64,000 nucleotides of DNA from contig ML681963.1 of NCBI GenBank assembly GCA_007922195.1, positions 56,301,672-56,365,671 on the forward strand. The letters run 5' to 3'. Made by a program: the position numbers and the translations under genes. Source of the stretch: Podocnemis expansa (lineage: Eukaryota; Chordata; Testudines; Podocnemididae). The notes beneath the pieces are model-generated. The model was not told the origin of the DNA and did no database searches. It saw only the letters and a list, made by a program, of their open reading frames with translations. Shown piece by piece: positions 1-10,070 of this stretch; the first letter of the stretch is position 1, and the number at the start of each line of letters is the position of its first letter.

Positions 1-1110
1 ATTGCCTTCTATGATGAGATGACTAGATTTGTGGATGTGGGAAGAGCCTTTGACTTGATATACCTCAACTTTAGCAAGGCTTTTGATACAGATTCCCACA
101 GCATTCTCATCAGCGAGTGAAGGAGGTATGGGTTGGATGCATGGACTGTAAGTTGGATAGAAAGCTGGCTAGATCAATGGTTTCAGCGAGTAGGAATCAA
201 TGGCTCAATGTCTAGTTGGCAACCAGTAACGAGTGGTGTGCCCCAGGGTTTGGTCCTGGGGCCAGTTCTGTTCAATATTTTCATTAATGACCTGGATGAT
301 GGGATAGATTGCACATTCAGTAAGTTTGTGGATGACATCAAGCTGGGGAGAACAGTAGACATGCTGGAGGGCAGGGGCAGGATTCTGGGAGACCTAGACA
401 AATTGGAACAGTGGGCCAAAGGAAATCTCATGAGGTTCATCAAGGACAAGTGCAAAGTCCTGCACTTGGGATGGAAAAACCCCATGCACTGCTACAGGCT
501 TGGGAGCGATCGGCTAAGTAGCAGTACTGTAGAAAAGGACCTAGGGGTCATGGTATATGGGGAGCTGGATATGAGTCAACAGTGTGCTCTTGTTGCCAAA
601 AAGGCCAATGGCATACTGGGCTGTATCAGTAGAAGTGCTGCCAGCAGATCAAGGGATGTGATTATTCCCCTCTATTCGGCACTGGTGAGGCTGCATCTGG
701 AATACTTTGTCCAGTTTTGGGCTCCCCATAACAAAAAGGATGTGAGAGTCCAGCGGAGGGAAACAAATTAGATCAAGGGTCTGGAGCACAAGACTTATGA
801 AGAGAGACTGAAGGAACTCGGCTTGTTTATCCTGCAGAAGAGAAGACTGAGAGAGCATTTGAGTGCAACCTTCAACTACTTGAAGGGATGCTCCAAGGAG
901 GAAGGAGTTCAGCTGTTCTCAGTAGTAACAGAGGACAGAACAAGGAGCAATAGTTTCAAGTTACAGCTGGGGAGGTGGAGGTTGGATATTAGGAAAAACT
1001 TTCTTACTAGCAGGGTGGTGAAGCACTGGAATGGGTTGCCTAGGGAGGTAGTGGAATCTCCATCTTAGGAGATATTTAAGGCTCAATTAGACAAAACCCT
1101 GGCTGGGATG
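1..1110 (+). pseudogene. CR1 ORF2 reverse transcriptase, broken
   Basis: The reading frame starting at base 1 encodes the reverse transcriptase from just before motif A to the C-terminus. Motif A reads YLNFSKAFD, where the catalytic aspartate position is Asn (YLDFSKAFD in the copy at 36-39 kb). Motif B reads SGVPQGLVLGP and motif C reads FVDD, so the Asp pair is kept. The frame is held throughout but has stops at 118-120, 769-771 and 1066-1068, and a few residues are missing around 740 relative to the intact copy. This is a dead retrotransposon gene, not a host gene. Confidence 0.9.
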
Positions 1111-1196
1111 ATTTAGTTGGAATGGTCCTGCTTTTTCGCAGGGAGTTGAACTGGATGACCTCATGAGGTCCCTTCCAATCCTATGATTCTATGATT
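1..1196 (+). mobile_element. CR1 LINE, 3' half, decayed
   Basis: This is the 3' part of a CR1 non-LTR retrotransposon; the 5' part lies outside the window. It carries the second half of ORF2 followed by a short 3' UTR. The 3' end has the CR1 hallmark of repeated ATTCTATG-type octamers at about 1181-1196 and no poly(A) tail. The sequence closely parallels the copy at 36151-39478 on the other strand, so the two belong to related subfamilies. A PLE integrant begins about 50 bases downstream. Confidence 0.93.
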
Positions 1197-1298
1197 TGAA
1201 GTGGAAAGCTAGATGAGGATAAATTAGCTTTCCTCATATCGCACAGACAAGGAATCCTGTGGCACTTAAAGACTAACATATTTATTTATTGCATGAGC

Positions 1299-1327
1299 TT
1301 TCGTGGGAGATAATCCCACTTCATCAG
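1299..1327 (-). ncRNA. Hammerhead-like core in PLE end
   Basis: On the minus strand the sequence has CTGATGA, a GTGGG/CCCAC stem with a short loop, and then GAAAG, the order of a hammerhead ribozyme core. Hammerhead motifs are known in PLE terminal repeats. An extra A follows CTGATGA and the cleavage-site triplet is not clear, so activity is uncertain. Confidence 0.4.
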
Positions 1328-1499
1328 ACACTTGGAAGATGAGGGAAACTTACAGAATGGGAGGAAACAAATGCAAGAAAGTGTAAGTCATGGAAACAGG
1401 TCACATTGTAACAGCAAGTCAAAACAGTTGTAAAGATTCAAAAACTGGGGAACTGCATACAGAGGGAGATTAGGTCAAATCACCCGTTGTAATGAGAGA

Positions 1500-2644
1500 A
1501 AAATCTGAAGTCCCTATTAAGTCCAATGCAACTGAATTTGCAAGTAAATTCAATTTCAGTAGCCTCTCTTTCAAGCCTTGATTTAATATTCATCTCTGTG
1601 AGCACAACAATTAGCAAATCGTTAATGGAGAGATCAGGAAGATTGAAATGCTGACTCACTGGGTTTAGAGTTTTGTGATTTCTGATGTCAGATTTGTGCC
1701 CATTTATTCTTTTGTGCAGAGACTATCCTGTTTGTCCAATATATAAGGCTGAGTGGCATTTCTGGCACATAATGGCATAAATCACATTGGTGGATGAGTA
1801 GGTGAATGGGCCCTTGATGGAGTAGCTGGTTTTATTAGATGCTGTGATAGTGTCTTTTGTGCAGATATGTGGGAAAGTTGGCAGCGTTGTTTGCTGCAGG
1901 GATATGTACCTGCTTTAATGGTTCTGTTAGGTCTGTAGTTGCTGGTAAGTAACTGTTCAAGGTTGGAGGGCCATCTGCAAGTGAGGAGAGGTCTGTCTCC
2001 CAAGGCTTGAGAGAGTGAGGGAACGTCTTGTAGAATAGGCTGTAGATCCCTGATGATGTGCTGTAGAGGTCTGACTTGTGGGTTGTCGATAATGACTAGA
2101 GACATTCTGTTGTTTTCTTTCTTGGGCTTCTCCTGTGGTAGTTGATTTCGGGGTACCCACCTGGCTCTGTCAATCTGTTTCTTCACTTGTGCGGGTGGGT
2201 ACTATAGTTTTAAGAATACTTGACAGAGATCCAGAAGGTGTCTGTCTCTCTCTGAGAAATCAGAGCAAATGTGGTTATATCTTAGCGCTTGACTGTAGAC
2301 AGTGGATTGTACGGTGTGTTTAGGATGAAAGCTCGAGGGATGTAAGTAACTATACTGATCAGTAGGCTCTGGTATAGGGTGGTGCTTATGTGTCCATCCC
2401 TAATTTGTACTGTAGTGTCCAGAAAGTGGATCTCCTATGTGGAGTGTTCCAGGCTAGGTTTAATAGTGGAGTGGAAATTGTTGAAATCTCTCTTGAAATG
2501 TTCAAAGGCATCCCTACCATGGGTCCAGATGATAAAGATGGACAATAAGGAGAGGAGAGGTGCTTTGGGATGAGACTTGAGGAAATGGTATTCTAAGCCA
2601 GCCATAAGAATGTTGGCATATTGTGGGGCCATGCAGGTACCCAT
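1500..2644 (-). pseudogene. Penelope-like RT/GIY-YIG protein, broken
   Basis: Read on the minus strand, this holds the part of a PLE polyprotein from reverse transcriptase motif B/C to the C-terminal GIY-YIG endonuclease. Around 2640-2435 the translation gives MGTCMAPQYANILMAGLEYH and then FIIWTHGRDAFEHF, the RT palm region, but the residues normally reading YADDI are lost or altered. From about 2190 to 1780 is the linker with a Cys-containing stretch. From about 1775 to 1500 is the GIY-YIG domain (LYIGQTG, KRINGHKSDIRNH). Frameshifts and stops break it into pieces. PLEs use this RT plus endonuclease for target-primed retrotransposition. Confidence 0.85.
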
Positions 2645-3069
2645 GGCTGTGTTCTCACAGAGGGGGTTATTTAGATACGGTTATTCCGAAACAACTTGTA
2701 TCGAAATAACGCCTTATTTCGAAGTGACTTATTTCAAATTAGCAAAAAAGTCACTTCGAAATAAGGAGAAAAGCCGGAATTGAAATAGCAATTCCAGACA
2801 ACAGTTATTTTGAAACGACTCACCGTCGTTTCGAAACAACATGTTCAGATGACGGTTGTTTCGAAACAAGTCGTTTCGAAACCGCCATTGTTTCGAAACA
2901 ACACGTTCCCACGGCATTGTTTCAAAACAACCGTTGCAAAACAACGTTGTTTCGCCCACAGACTAGGTCTAACTTGTTTCAAAACAGCCGTGCATCGTGT
3001 GAACAGCCGAAACCTGATTTCAAAACAACCTCTATTGTTTCGGAATAAGGAGGCTGTGTGAACACACCC
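2645..3069. mobile_element. Foldback Harbinger-type MITE (TTTCGAAA family)
   Basis: The element starts GGCTGTGTTCTCACAG and ends CTGTGTGAACACACCC, which are inverted repeats, and is flanked by CAT at 2642-2644 and 3070-3072. The interior is rich in TTGTTTCGAAACAA-like and ATTTCGAAATAA-like words, so the arms pair with each other. There is no coding capacity. It was inserted into a PLE copy. The 3-bp duplication and ends match PIF/Harbinger behaviour. Confidence 0.82.
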
Positions 3070-3078
3070 CATAGCAGT

Positions 3079-3510
3079 ACATATCCCTTTGGCAAACCAG
3101 GCTGCCAACTTTGCCCTCGTATCTGTACAAAAGAAACTATTACAGCACCTAATAAAACCAGCTCTTCCATCAAAGATTCATTCACCTTCTTATCCAGCTA
3201 TGTGATTTATGCTATCTTGTGCAAGAAATGCCCCTCTGCCTTATATATTGGAAAAACAGGACAATCTGCGCACAAAAGAATAAATGGGCACAAATCTGAC
3301 ATCAGAAATCACAACACTCTAAACCCAGTGGGTCAGCATTCCATCTTTCTGGTCTCTGCATTAATGATTTGCTAATTGCTGTGCTCACAGAGATGAATAT
3401 TAAATCAAGGCTTGAAAGGGAGGCTGCTGAAATTGAATTTATTTGCAAATTCAGTTGCAATGCTTCAGGACTTAATAGGGACTTTGGATTTTTCTCTCAT
3501 TACAACAGGT
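3079..3510 (+). pseudogene. Penelope-like GIY-YIG endonuclease domain, broken
   Basis: This is the C-terminal part of a PLE polyprotein. It begins in the linker (GKPGCQLCPRICTKETITAP) and continues into the GIY-YIG nuclease: ALYIGKTGQS, KRINGHKSDIRNH, then after a frameshift near 3345 LLIAVLTEMN and EIEFICKF. The RT part is absent, so the copy was 5'-truncated when it joined the minus-strand copy. It ends at about 3510 before a 3' region of about 280 bases. Confidence 0.85.
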
Positions 3511-3664
3511 GATCTAACCTCATCTCCCTCTGTATACAGTTCCCTAGTGTTTGAGTTTTTACAACTGTTTTGATTTGCTGTTACAGTGTGACCTGTTGTC
3601 GTGACTTAAACTTACCTGCATTTGTTTCTTCTCATTCTGGAAGTTTCCCCCATCTTCAAAGTGT

Positions 3665-3693
3665 CTGATGAAGTGGGATTTTCTCCCATGAAA
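3665..3693 (+). ncRNA. Hammerhead-like core in PLE end
   Basis: CTGATGA (3665-3671), a short GTGGG/CCCAT hairpin and GAAA (3690-3693) follow in the hammerhead order. Upstream CTTCAAAG can pair with a downstream TTTAAAG-like element in better preserved copies, resembling the outer part of stem I. Catalytic activity is unproven. Confidence 0.4.
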
Positions 3694-3801
3694 GCTCATG
3701 GAATAAATAAATTTATTAGTTGTAAAGCGCCACAGGCCTCCTTGTTTGTTGTTTTAGTGAACTAGACTAAAATGGCTGCCCCTTTGGATACTATCCCACA
3801 G

Positions 3802-4799
3802 TTCACTTTCCCCCATTTCAACCTGCCTGATGCTAAATTTAGGATTTCAAGTTTCTATTTTAGAGCTGAAATAATGCTGATGAGAATGTTAAGAGAACTC
3901 ATCGTGGGTGCTGTCCACAGTAGCTCATGGGCACTTCCTAGTTTTACAGTCTCATGTCTCCTCCTTATGAATCAGGGCCTTCTTTCCAGGAGCTATGGCC
4001 ACTGCTGTTCTCCAGCCAGTTCCTAATATCTGATTAGAGATGGGCTGGTGTGTTTTTGCCATTGATAACATCAGCTCACATGTGATGAATGAGCCCACAA
4101 CTGTTCCAGCATCCCCATTATTCATCCATGTAACTTGCTGTCAAGGACCACGAGGAATTCAATCGTCTGCATAGACAGGTTACATCTAGGGAGCAAGGGC
4201 TATGCAGAAGGGTAACTCTGCTAAATTAGTTGTTGCTTTGGAGCCCTGTGCATCTTTTTAGCAAACTCCCTTTTTCTTAGTCCTATTTTGCACTGTGTAA
4301 AGCTGAAAAGTTCTATGCTCTGCTCTTTCTTGGCTCATACTGCCTTATACTGGGTTTCTGTGTTTCATCCCAGGGGAACACTTCCATTAGGATTTAAAGT
4401 GATCTGCTTTCATGGAGCATTTATTGGCCTCATGTATTTTCTGCTGCCAAACCTTGTGTTTTTGCCGTGTTTCATCCATGAGCAATATTTTCTCCTCCCT
4501 TCTCTGTTGGTTGCTTAACTAGCTAAGGGCCATGCTGACCTCCATGGAAGAGAAATGTGACCAGATCCCATGTGTCTGTGATGTACTTTTAGGGACACTT
4601 GAAAAGACTGGATCCAAATCTGGGTTAGCTCTACAGCCCCTGGCCCATCTCTGGTGAAGCAACCTTCCCCTCAATCTTACCATTTATTTGCATGGCAGTA
4701 GTACCCTGAGGTTCCGTTGCACTAGCCACTGTACTGCCAATTAGTAGGGGTTTCCTTTCTGGCAAAGGCAAGCCAGACAAAGAGTGGAAGTGAAACCAG
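3802..4799. other. No gene recognised
   Basis: Unclassified sequence. Short open frames here have no recognisable domain and no supporting features. I see no repeat end or RNA gene. Confidence 0.5.
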
Positions 4800-4915
4800 A
4801 AGCGAGGTCACTTGCAGAAGATCATACAGCAGGTGAATAGTAGAATGAGGAGTGGAACACAGATTACTTGAAGCCCAGGCCAGCATCCTATCCACTAAAT
4901 CATGTGGCCTGCCAC
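4800..4915 (-). repeat. MIR-like SINE fragment
   Basis: On the minus strand the order of words matches the tRNA-derived MIR/CORE-SINE body: ready-for-tRNA-box sequence near 4900, then TGTTCCACTCC-like and GTCACTTGC-rich segments (plus strand GGTCACTTGC). The copy is old and diverged. Confidence 0.55.
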
Positions 4916-4924
4916 AGTTTGCCA

Positions 4925-5687
4925 TGGCTTTGGAGCAAATTTTCCTGTGTTATTCTTTTCTGATAGGAAGAAAAATAAGAAAAAAAATGTACAAAAGATT
5001 GGCAAAAGATCTAGAACTTTTCTTTTAATGCTCAAAACTAATTTAGAGCTTTCCATGTGCCTACAGCTATTCTAGCCATTCTCCATTCCAGTTTACAGCA
5101 TGGTTTGGTTTATGGTTTGATTTTAATTTCTCATTTGATTTTGACAGCAGGAGTTTAGAAGCGGAAGGATGTTTTCCTAGAAGCTCAGTTCAATGATACA
5201 GTTATTTATGAAGTTTGCACTTTAACTGCAACTTTATGCTATTTTATATTATGAGAGCCTGTAACTCTGGGATCACCGTTCATTATCATATAAGGAGGAA
5301 TTAAGCTTTTAGGAACTGTGTTAAGGTTTTTTTAAGTGAAATGAAAACAACGGTCTAGAAGGCAGAAATATGCTGGCAGCCTGCTATGGTACCTGCAACT
5401 CATTTTTATAGGTGGCAAACATCAAAATACTTGCTCAGAGCAAGGAGGAGAAGGGAAAGTTAAGCATTATAACTCTGCTTTGGGAAGGAGGATTCATGCC
5501 ATTTCGAATGACAGCTGAAGAAAGTGCCAAGAGTATAAATGAAGGAAGGTGTATTTTCTGTCTTCTTTCTTCAAGGACTGGTTAACCTGGGTACATGTGT
5601 GAGTACATGTCATCACATCACCCTTCTATCTGTGTTCATTGCTGTCACTGTTTAGGTAATGGGCCCCCATTGGTGACATTTTGATCT
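4925..5687. other. No gene recognised
   Basis: AT-rich, unclassified DNA with no long open frame or recognisable repeat. Confidence 0.5.
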
Positions 5688-5987
5688 CAGTGTGTTTTAT
5701 TCAAGTTCCAAAGGGGCAGCCTTGTTAGTCTAGTTCAGCAAAAGAAACAAGGAGTCCTATGGCACTTAAAGACTAACAAATTTATTTATTGCATGAGCTT
5801 TCATGGGAGAAAAATTCCCACTTTGTCAGACGCTTTGAGTGTGTTTTATGCATCTGATGAAGTGGCCCTGCAGCCCGCGAAACTTATGCTGGAAGAAATT
5901 TGTTGGTGTTAGGTGCCATAGGACTTCTGTTGTTTTTGCTACATATAGACTAACATGGCTACCCCTCTGGAAGTTACAGTGTGTTTT
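5688..5987. mobile_element. Inverted pair of PLE ends with three target copies
   Basis: A minus-strand PLE terminal segment (about 5702-5835) is followed by a plus-strand segment of a different PLE subfamily (about 5848-5976). CAGTGTGTTTT flanks the pair at 5688-5698 and 5977-5987. A third near copy, GAGTGTGTTTTAT, lies at the junction (about 5838-5849). The outer tips of both units share the word order GGGGYAGCC...TTAGTCTA. No coding sequence is present. Confidence 0.8.
5854..5882 (+). ncRNA. Hammerhead-like core in PLE end
   Basis: CTGATGA at 5854-5860, a short GC-rich hairpin, then GAAA at 5879-5882. This subfamily has a different hairpin loop from the other copies, yet the two core blocks are unchanged. 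Confidence 0.35.
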
Positions 5988-6032
5988 GTGAACCTTAGGT
6001 GAGAGGGGAAGGCTCCTAGCAACATCCTGCCA

Positions 6033-6495
6033 CAGAGGGGCGTCACTCCCCGGGGAGGGACCCGGGGCATGGCCCCACCCCCTCCCCGCCCCTGGCCTGC
6101 AGGTCACGCCCCCTGGTCACAGGCCATGCCCCCTGACCGGGGACAGGGCCAGAAGCCACCATGTGCTGCCGCAGGCAGCTGGGCCCTGCATCTCCGGCCG
6201 GGGACGGGGCCAGAGCGGCCACCTACAGTAGCCTGGATCCCCGGCTAGGGACGGGGCTGCCGCGGCCACAAGTGGCTGGGCCCCAGATCCCCCACCTGGA
6301 CGGGGCTGCCGCGGCCATGGCCGTGGGCAGCTGGGCCCCAGACCTCCAGCTGGGGATGGGGCTGCTGCGGGCGGCTGGGCCCTGGATCTCCGGACTGATC
6401 GGGCTGGAGACCAAGGGGGAGGCTGCCAGACTCGCGGCACTGGCACTTGGATTCGGGGCTCGTGCCCCGGGTGTCCAGCGCCAGCGACGCCTCTG
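6033..6495. mobile_element. GC-rich hAT-like non-autonomous element
   Basis: The left end CAGAGGGGCGTCACTC and the right end (reverse complement CAGAGGCGTCGCTGGC) form terminal inverted repeats. The interior is very GC-rich, with recurring GGGGACGGGGCTGCCGCGGCC-like blocks. It is related, in the opposite orientation, to the element at 56057-56403, which has a perfect 8-bp duplication. The 8-bp flanks here do not match well, so the edges are less certain. Long open frames in both strands are by-products of GC content. Confidence 0.6.
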
Positions 6496-7189
6496 CCACC
6501 ACAGACCTCTAGTGGAGGACATTATTGCTTCTTGGACCCCTGTCATTTAGGCCCCTGTTATTCTGATGTGGCCTATGGTGGCAGCTTGTAATTCACTTTT
6601 ATGCTTGCATTTTTGAATCCCCAACTTCAGACTGGTAGGGGCTGTTTTTACTGCCCATGGACGCTGTAGGCAGTTGACACCTCTGAAAATCAGCCCTAGA
6701 CATTTTCAGTAGGACACATAAATCTTAGGGCACATTCAAAAATTGGTCTTTCATCTATTGCACCAGTCCCAGTGGAACCTCCCCCAATGCTATAAGCTGC
6801 CTGACCTCTAAGTGCACCTACATGATGCAGCAAACACAACACTAATAGTGCACATCACTTTTCACTTATATAGCAGCGAATGCTGTGAGGTGCTTGGCAG
6901 AAAATACACAGTCCCTGATCTATGGAGATCACAATCTAGGTCTGCCTCTCAGCTGTCTGCAGGTGAGAACATGAAGCCAGACAGCACAGGGGCTCACCTG
7001 CACTTCTTTGAGAATGGTGTCACCCCAGTTATGATTTTCCTGAAGGATGGTTTGTCAATGGAAAAATGTGGAGATCTGGAGTTCTTGAGTCATTATCATG
7101 TGTAATAATGTGGTTAATTTTCCTTGTGTAGCTTCCCCGCTGGCATAACATAAATGCGGTGAGTTAACTGAGTCCAAACAGGTGATTCA
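6496..7189. other. No gene; possible SINE-tail relic
   Basis: Mostly unclassified. At about 6855-6935 a TATATAGCAGC...ACAGTCCCTG...CACAATCTAGG word order resembles the minus-strand 3' part of a reptilian MIR-like SINE, strongly diverged. Confidence 0.4.
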
Positions 7190-7335
7190 CATTTTAAAAC
7201 TATCAGAATGATGGAGATGCAACAGTGGGTGATATTGGGCTCAACACTGGGGGAGCTGGCTGACCTTTTCTGACCAGTGGGATACAGAAGATCAGACTAG
7301 ATTGTTCACTCTGGCCTTAACATTCTATGAATATG
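7190..7335 (+). repeat. CR1 LINE 3' end fragment
   Basis: The stretch AGAAGATCAGACTAGATTG followed by CTCTGGCCTTAACATTCTAT and ATGAATATGAA matches the usual 3' UTR of CR1 in reptiles and birds, ending in degenerate CR1 octamers. No coding part is left. Confidence 0.65.
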
Positions 7336-10028
7336 AAACATGGGACCCCACACTCAGTGTCACGTTTACAGGGGAGCATGGAGGAGCAAGGGAGAAGTTG
7401 GAAAAGAGGTTGCAGGAGGAAAGGGCCTGAGTTTTCAAAAGCCAGCAGTTACCACTAGCTATCTGAGAAGAGGGTGTTCAATTTTGGGCTCCCAACTTCA
7501 GACACTTTCTCAGGGTCTGAGTTTTAGAGGGAAGGCTCCAAGCACATTCTGAAGACCAGGCCCTCTGTAGCTGTCTTGGAGGGTGGATACTGAAAAAAAG
7601 GAGGCCCCTACAATCAGGCACTTTTGAAAGTGTAGGTCAGGGCTGCAGAGGATTAGCAGAAAGATGTGGTTCCCAGAAGAGGATTGTGATAAAGATGGAT
7701 CATGTAAGGCATGTTTTCCCATCTCTGTGCTTTCTGTCTCTGGTCAGTTGCTGTTGTCTAGTAAGGTGAATCACTTGATATAAAAAGTTTCAGGAAGATT
7801 CCACTTGGGGAGTCGAGAAAAGTGGCCAGTACAGACCAATCCAACTTCTCATGAACTTCAGCGGGAATTGGATCAGATTCTTAGAATGTAACTTCATCCC
7901 TGCAGGAGCCTTGTGCAAGGACAGGCATAACAGTTAAACTCCACCTACTAGGGGGGCTGGAGTGGTGCAGACAGCTTGGTGTGAGCCCTTCCTACCCTAC
8001 CAGGCTGAATGCACATGTAGTTAACAGCTGCTTGGGTAAACTCCTACCTGTAAGGAATCCATCTGCTCTGAACCATGGGCTGGCTGGCTTGATCTCCCTT
8101 CTCACTGGCTTCCCACAGGTACAACAACATTGGCTTCAGCACAGTTGCTCCTGATTTACACTGGTACAACTGAGAACAGAATCCGACTCTGCCCATTGAA
8201 GATGTGAAGTTAGATTTTGTTTATTTTCGAAGTAATAAACTCTGTAATTAACTGTAGCCTAATAAATCATCAATCTCATTCTGCAAAAAGAAATAATGAA
8301 CTAATTAACTAGGATTCATCCTCCCAACACGGGTGATCGATGCCTTATCTTAATTCAGGGGCTCTCTTTGTGGAGAGGAAGGAGGGAAATTGCAAATACT
8401 TAATTAAAGAGACTTAGCGTTGGGGGAGGGAGAAAGAAAATATCCGCCCCTCTTCCCCAAAGGAACTGGGTGAAAAAGACAGAGACAAATTCTTGTGTTT
8501 AGAAAGTCAACAGCCCACTCCCTGCTCTCCATTTCATAGCTCAGGGAGAGAGAGGTGATTGAGAGCTGTCTTTAATATTCTTGGAGTAACTGATTTAACA
8601 TTAACTGCAGAATCAAGAACCAAATGGAGAACACATCCCTTTCCAGCCAGCCCCCTCACCCTAAGGTTTAAAGAAATGTAAATCTGCCATTGCTTTCCCA
8701 GTGCTTTCAAAAAAAGTGTTTGCATTTTTATGAATTTCAGAATGTGCCCTTTTACTTTCTCTCTCACACACATATTATTCCAGCAAATTCCTTTTACTTA
8801 CTCTTGTCAGCCTAAAGTTAATTCAAGTCATTTTATACCCAAAAGTAAGTCCCTTCTTGTATGTTTAAAATTCAGTTTGAACCCTGCACATTTCCATAAA
8901 GAAAGCCACTTGGGTTGTAAGCTGCTGCTGGTGCGATTTCTGTCTCTTTCCCTAAGAATATTACATTTTCTGTTGCTCACAACAAAGATATCAAGAGCGT
9001 TAATATTGTTGTCTTGGTGAGTGACGGCTGCTGCAAATATGGATGATATAAAGTTAAATTACTGCACTTTGGAAGCTGTGCAAAGCTTTGGATATATCTG
9101 GAGTGATCTGCTGCATCCTCCTGGGGAAAATTGGGCTTTGAAAGGTATCCGCCAATTTCATGATGAGAGTGCTCCGTGCATCTCTGTTATGCCTTATCTT
9201 CAAGTGAGACTATTAAAAGAGACAGTTTTTTATTTAATCTTCTGTGCTGACTAAGAAACTTTCAGTCATCAGGCTGAGGAAACAAGGAGTTTTTACATTC
9301 CTTTCTTTTCAGAACAGATGGCATGCGTGGTGTGGTCAAAGAGGGCTAGAATGAATCTCCTTCATAGCTGCTGCTAGTCAAGCACGGGTTGTTTTCTTAG
9401 TTTAGTCTTCCTGTGTGGAAATGTCTGGCCTGAACAAGGAGGTCAGGAACGTGCTCAGCTACTTAGTCTTGAATTCTAGTGGAGTGTTTCTTTTCAGAAG
9501 ATGGCAAGAGGACGGCCCTACTCAGACAGAAGAGGGGAGTAGATTTATGACTGGGGCTCTGATTAAGCATTTGACTATGGGAAAGATGTACAAACCTCAT
9601 GCTTAGGGCACAGTGCAATCCTATGTGAGAGGTCAAAAAGGGACCCCCACTTTGCCCCCAATGCATAATACTGTATAGTATTATGGGATTGTGTAGGTTA
9701 CTGTCCTGGTCTCCTGCAGCTTCAGCCATGGATAGACAGCTTCTGCTGGGAACACAGAAAGGGCCTGGAAGTGAAAGCAGCAGCCCCAGTTCAAGTGCGT
9801 CAAAGGACAGCAGTTTTGTGCCAGTAGATAGGTGGGTATGTGTGACCACTCACTGGGGAATAAATATGGGGCTAACTGACTTTCTGCTTTCTTTAAAGCC
9901 CCAGCCCAGATAGTGCCTGGTTTACCTACAAAGACCATAGTGCTGAAAGCTCCTATGTATGGTCCCATTGGACTATGCATGGGTTTAATGGATCCACCTA
10001 CAGGCATAAGCTTACAGACCAGGATGTG

Positions 10029-10031
<3 letters not shown>
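7336..10031. other. No gene recognised
   Basis: Unclassified DNA. The 8211-8440 part is unusually rich in TAATTA and TTAATTAA words. Open frames up to about 128 codons have no family resemblance and overlap on both strands, so I treat them as chance. Confidence 0.5.

Positions 10032-10068
<37 letters not shown>
10032..10068. repeat. (TG)n microsatellite
   Basis: About 18 uninterrupted TG units. Likely polymorphic in length. Confidence 0.98.

Positions 10069-10070
<2 letters not shown>

Larger units (their letters stand above)
1237..3801. mobile_element. Inverted Penelope-like element pair with one TSD
   Basis: Two PLE copies lie head to head: a minus-strand copy (1247-2644 plus 3070-3078) and a plus-strand copy (about 3077-3791). 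The outer edges carry a likely 10-bp target-site duplication, TATCGCACAG at 1237-1246 and TATCCCACAG at 3792-3801 (9 of 10 match), so the pair looks like one insertion event. A foldback MITE (2645-3069) was later inserted into the minus copy, 8-9 bases from the inverted junction. Both outer ends carry the PLE terminal sequence ending near the CTCCTTGTTTGTT motif. Confidence 0.8.

Noticed and set aside
10032..10068. TG repeat as a Z-DNA or regulatory element
   Set aside because: A plain microsatellite; nothing nearby supports a function.
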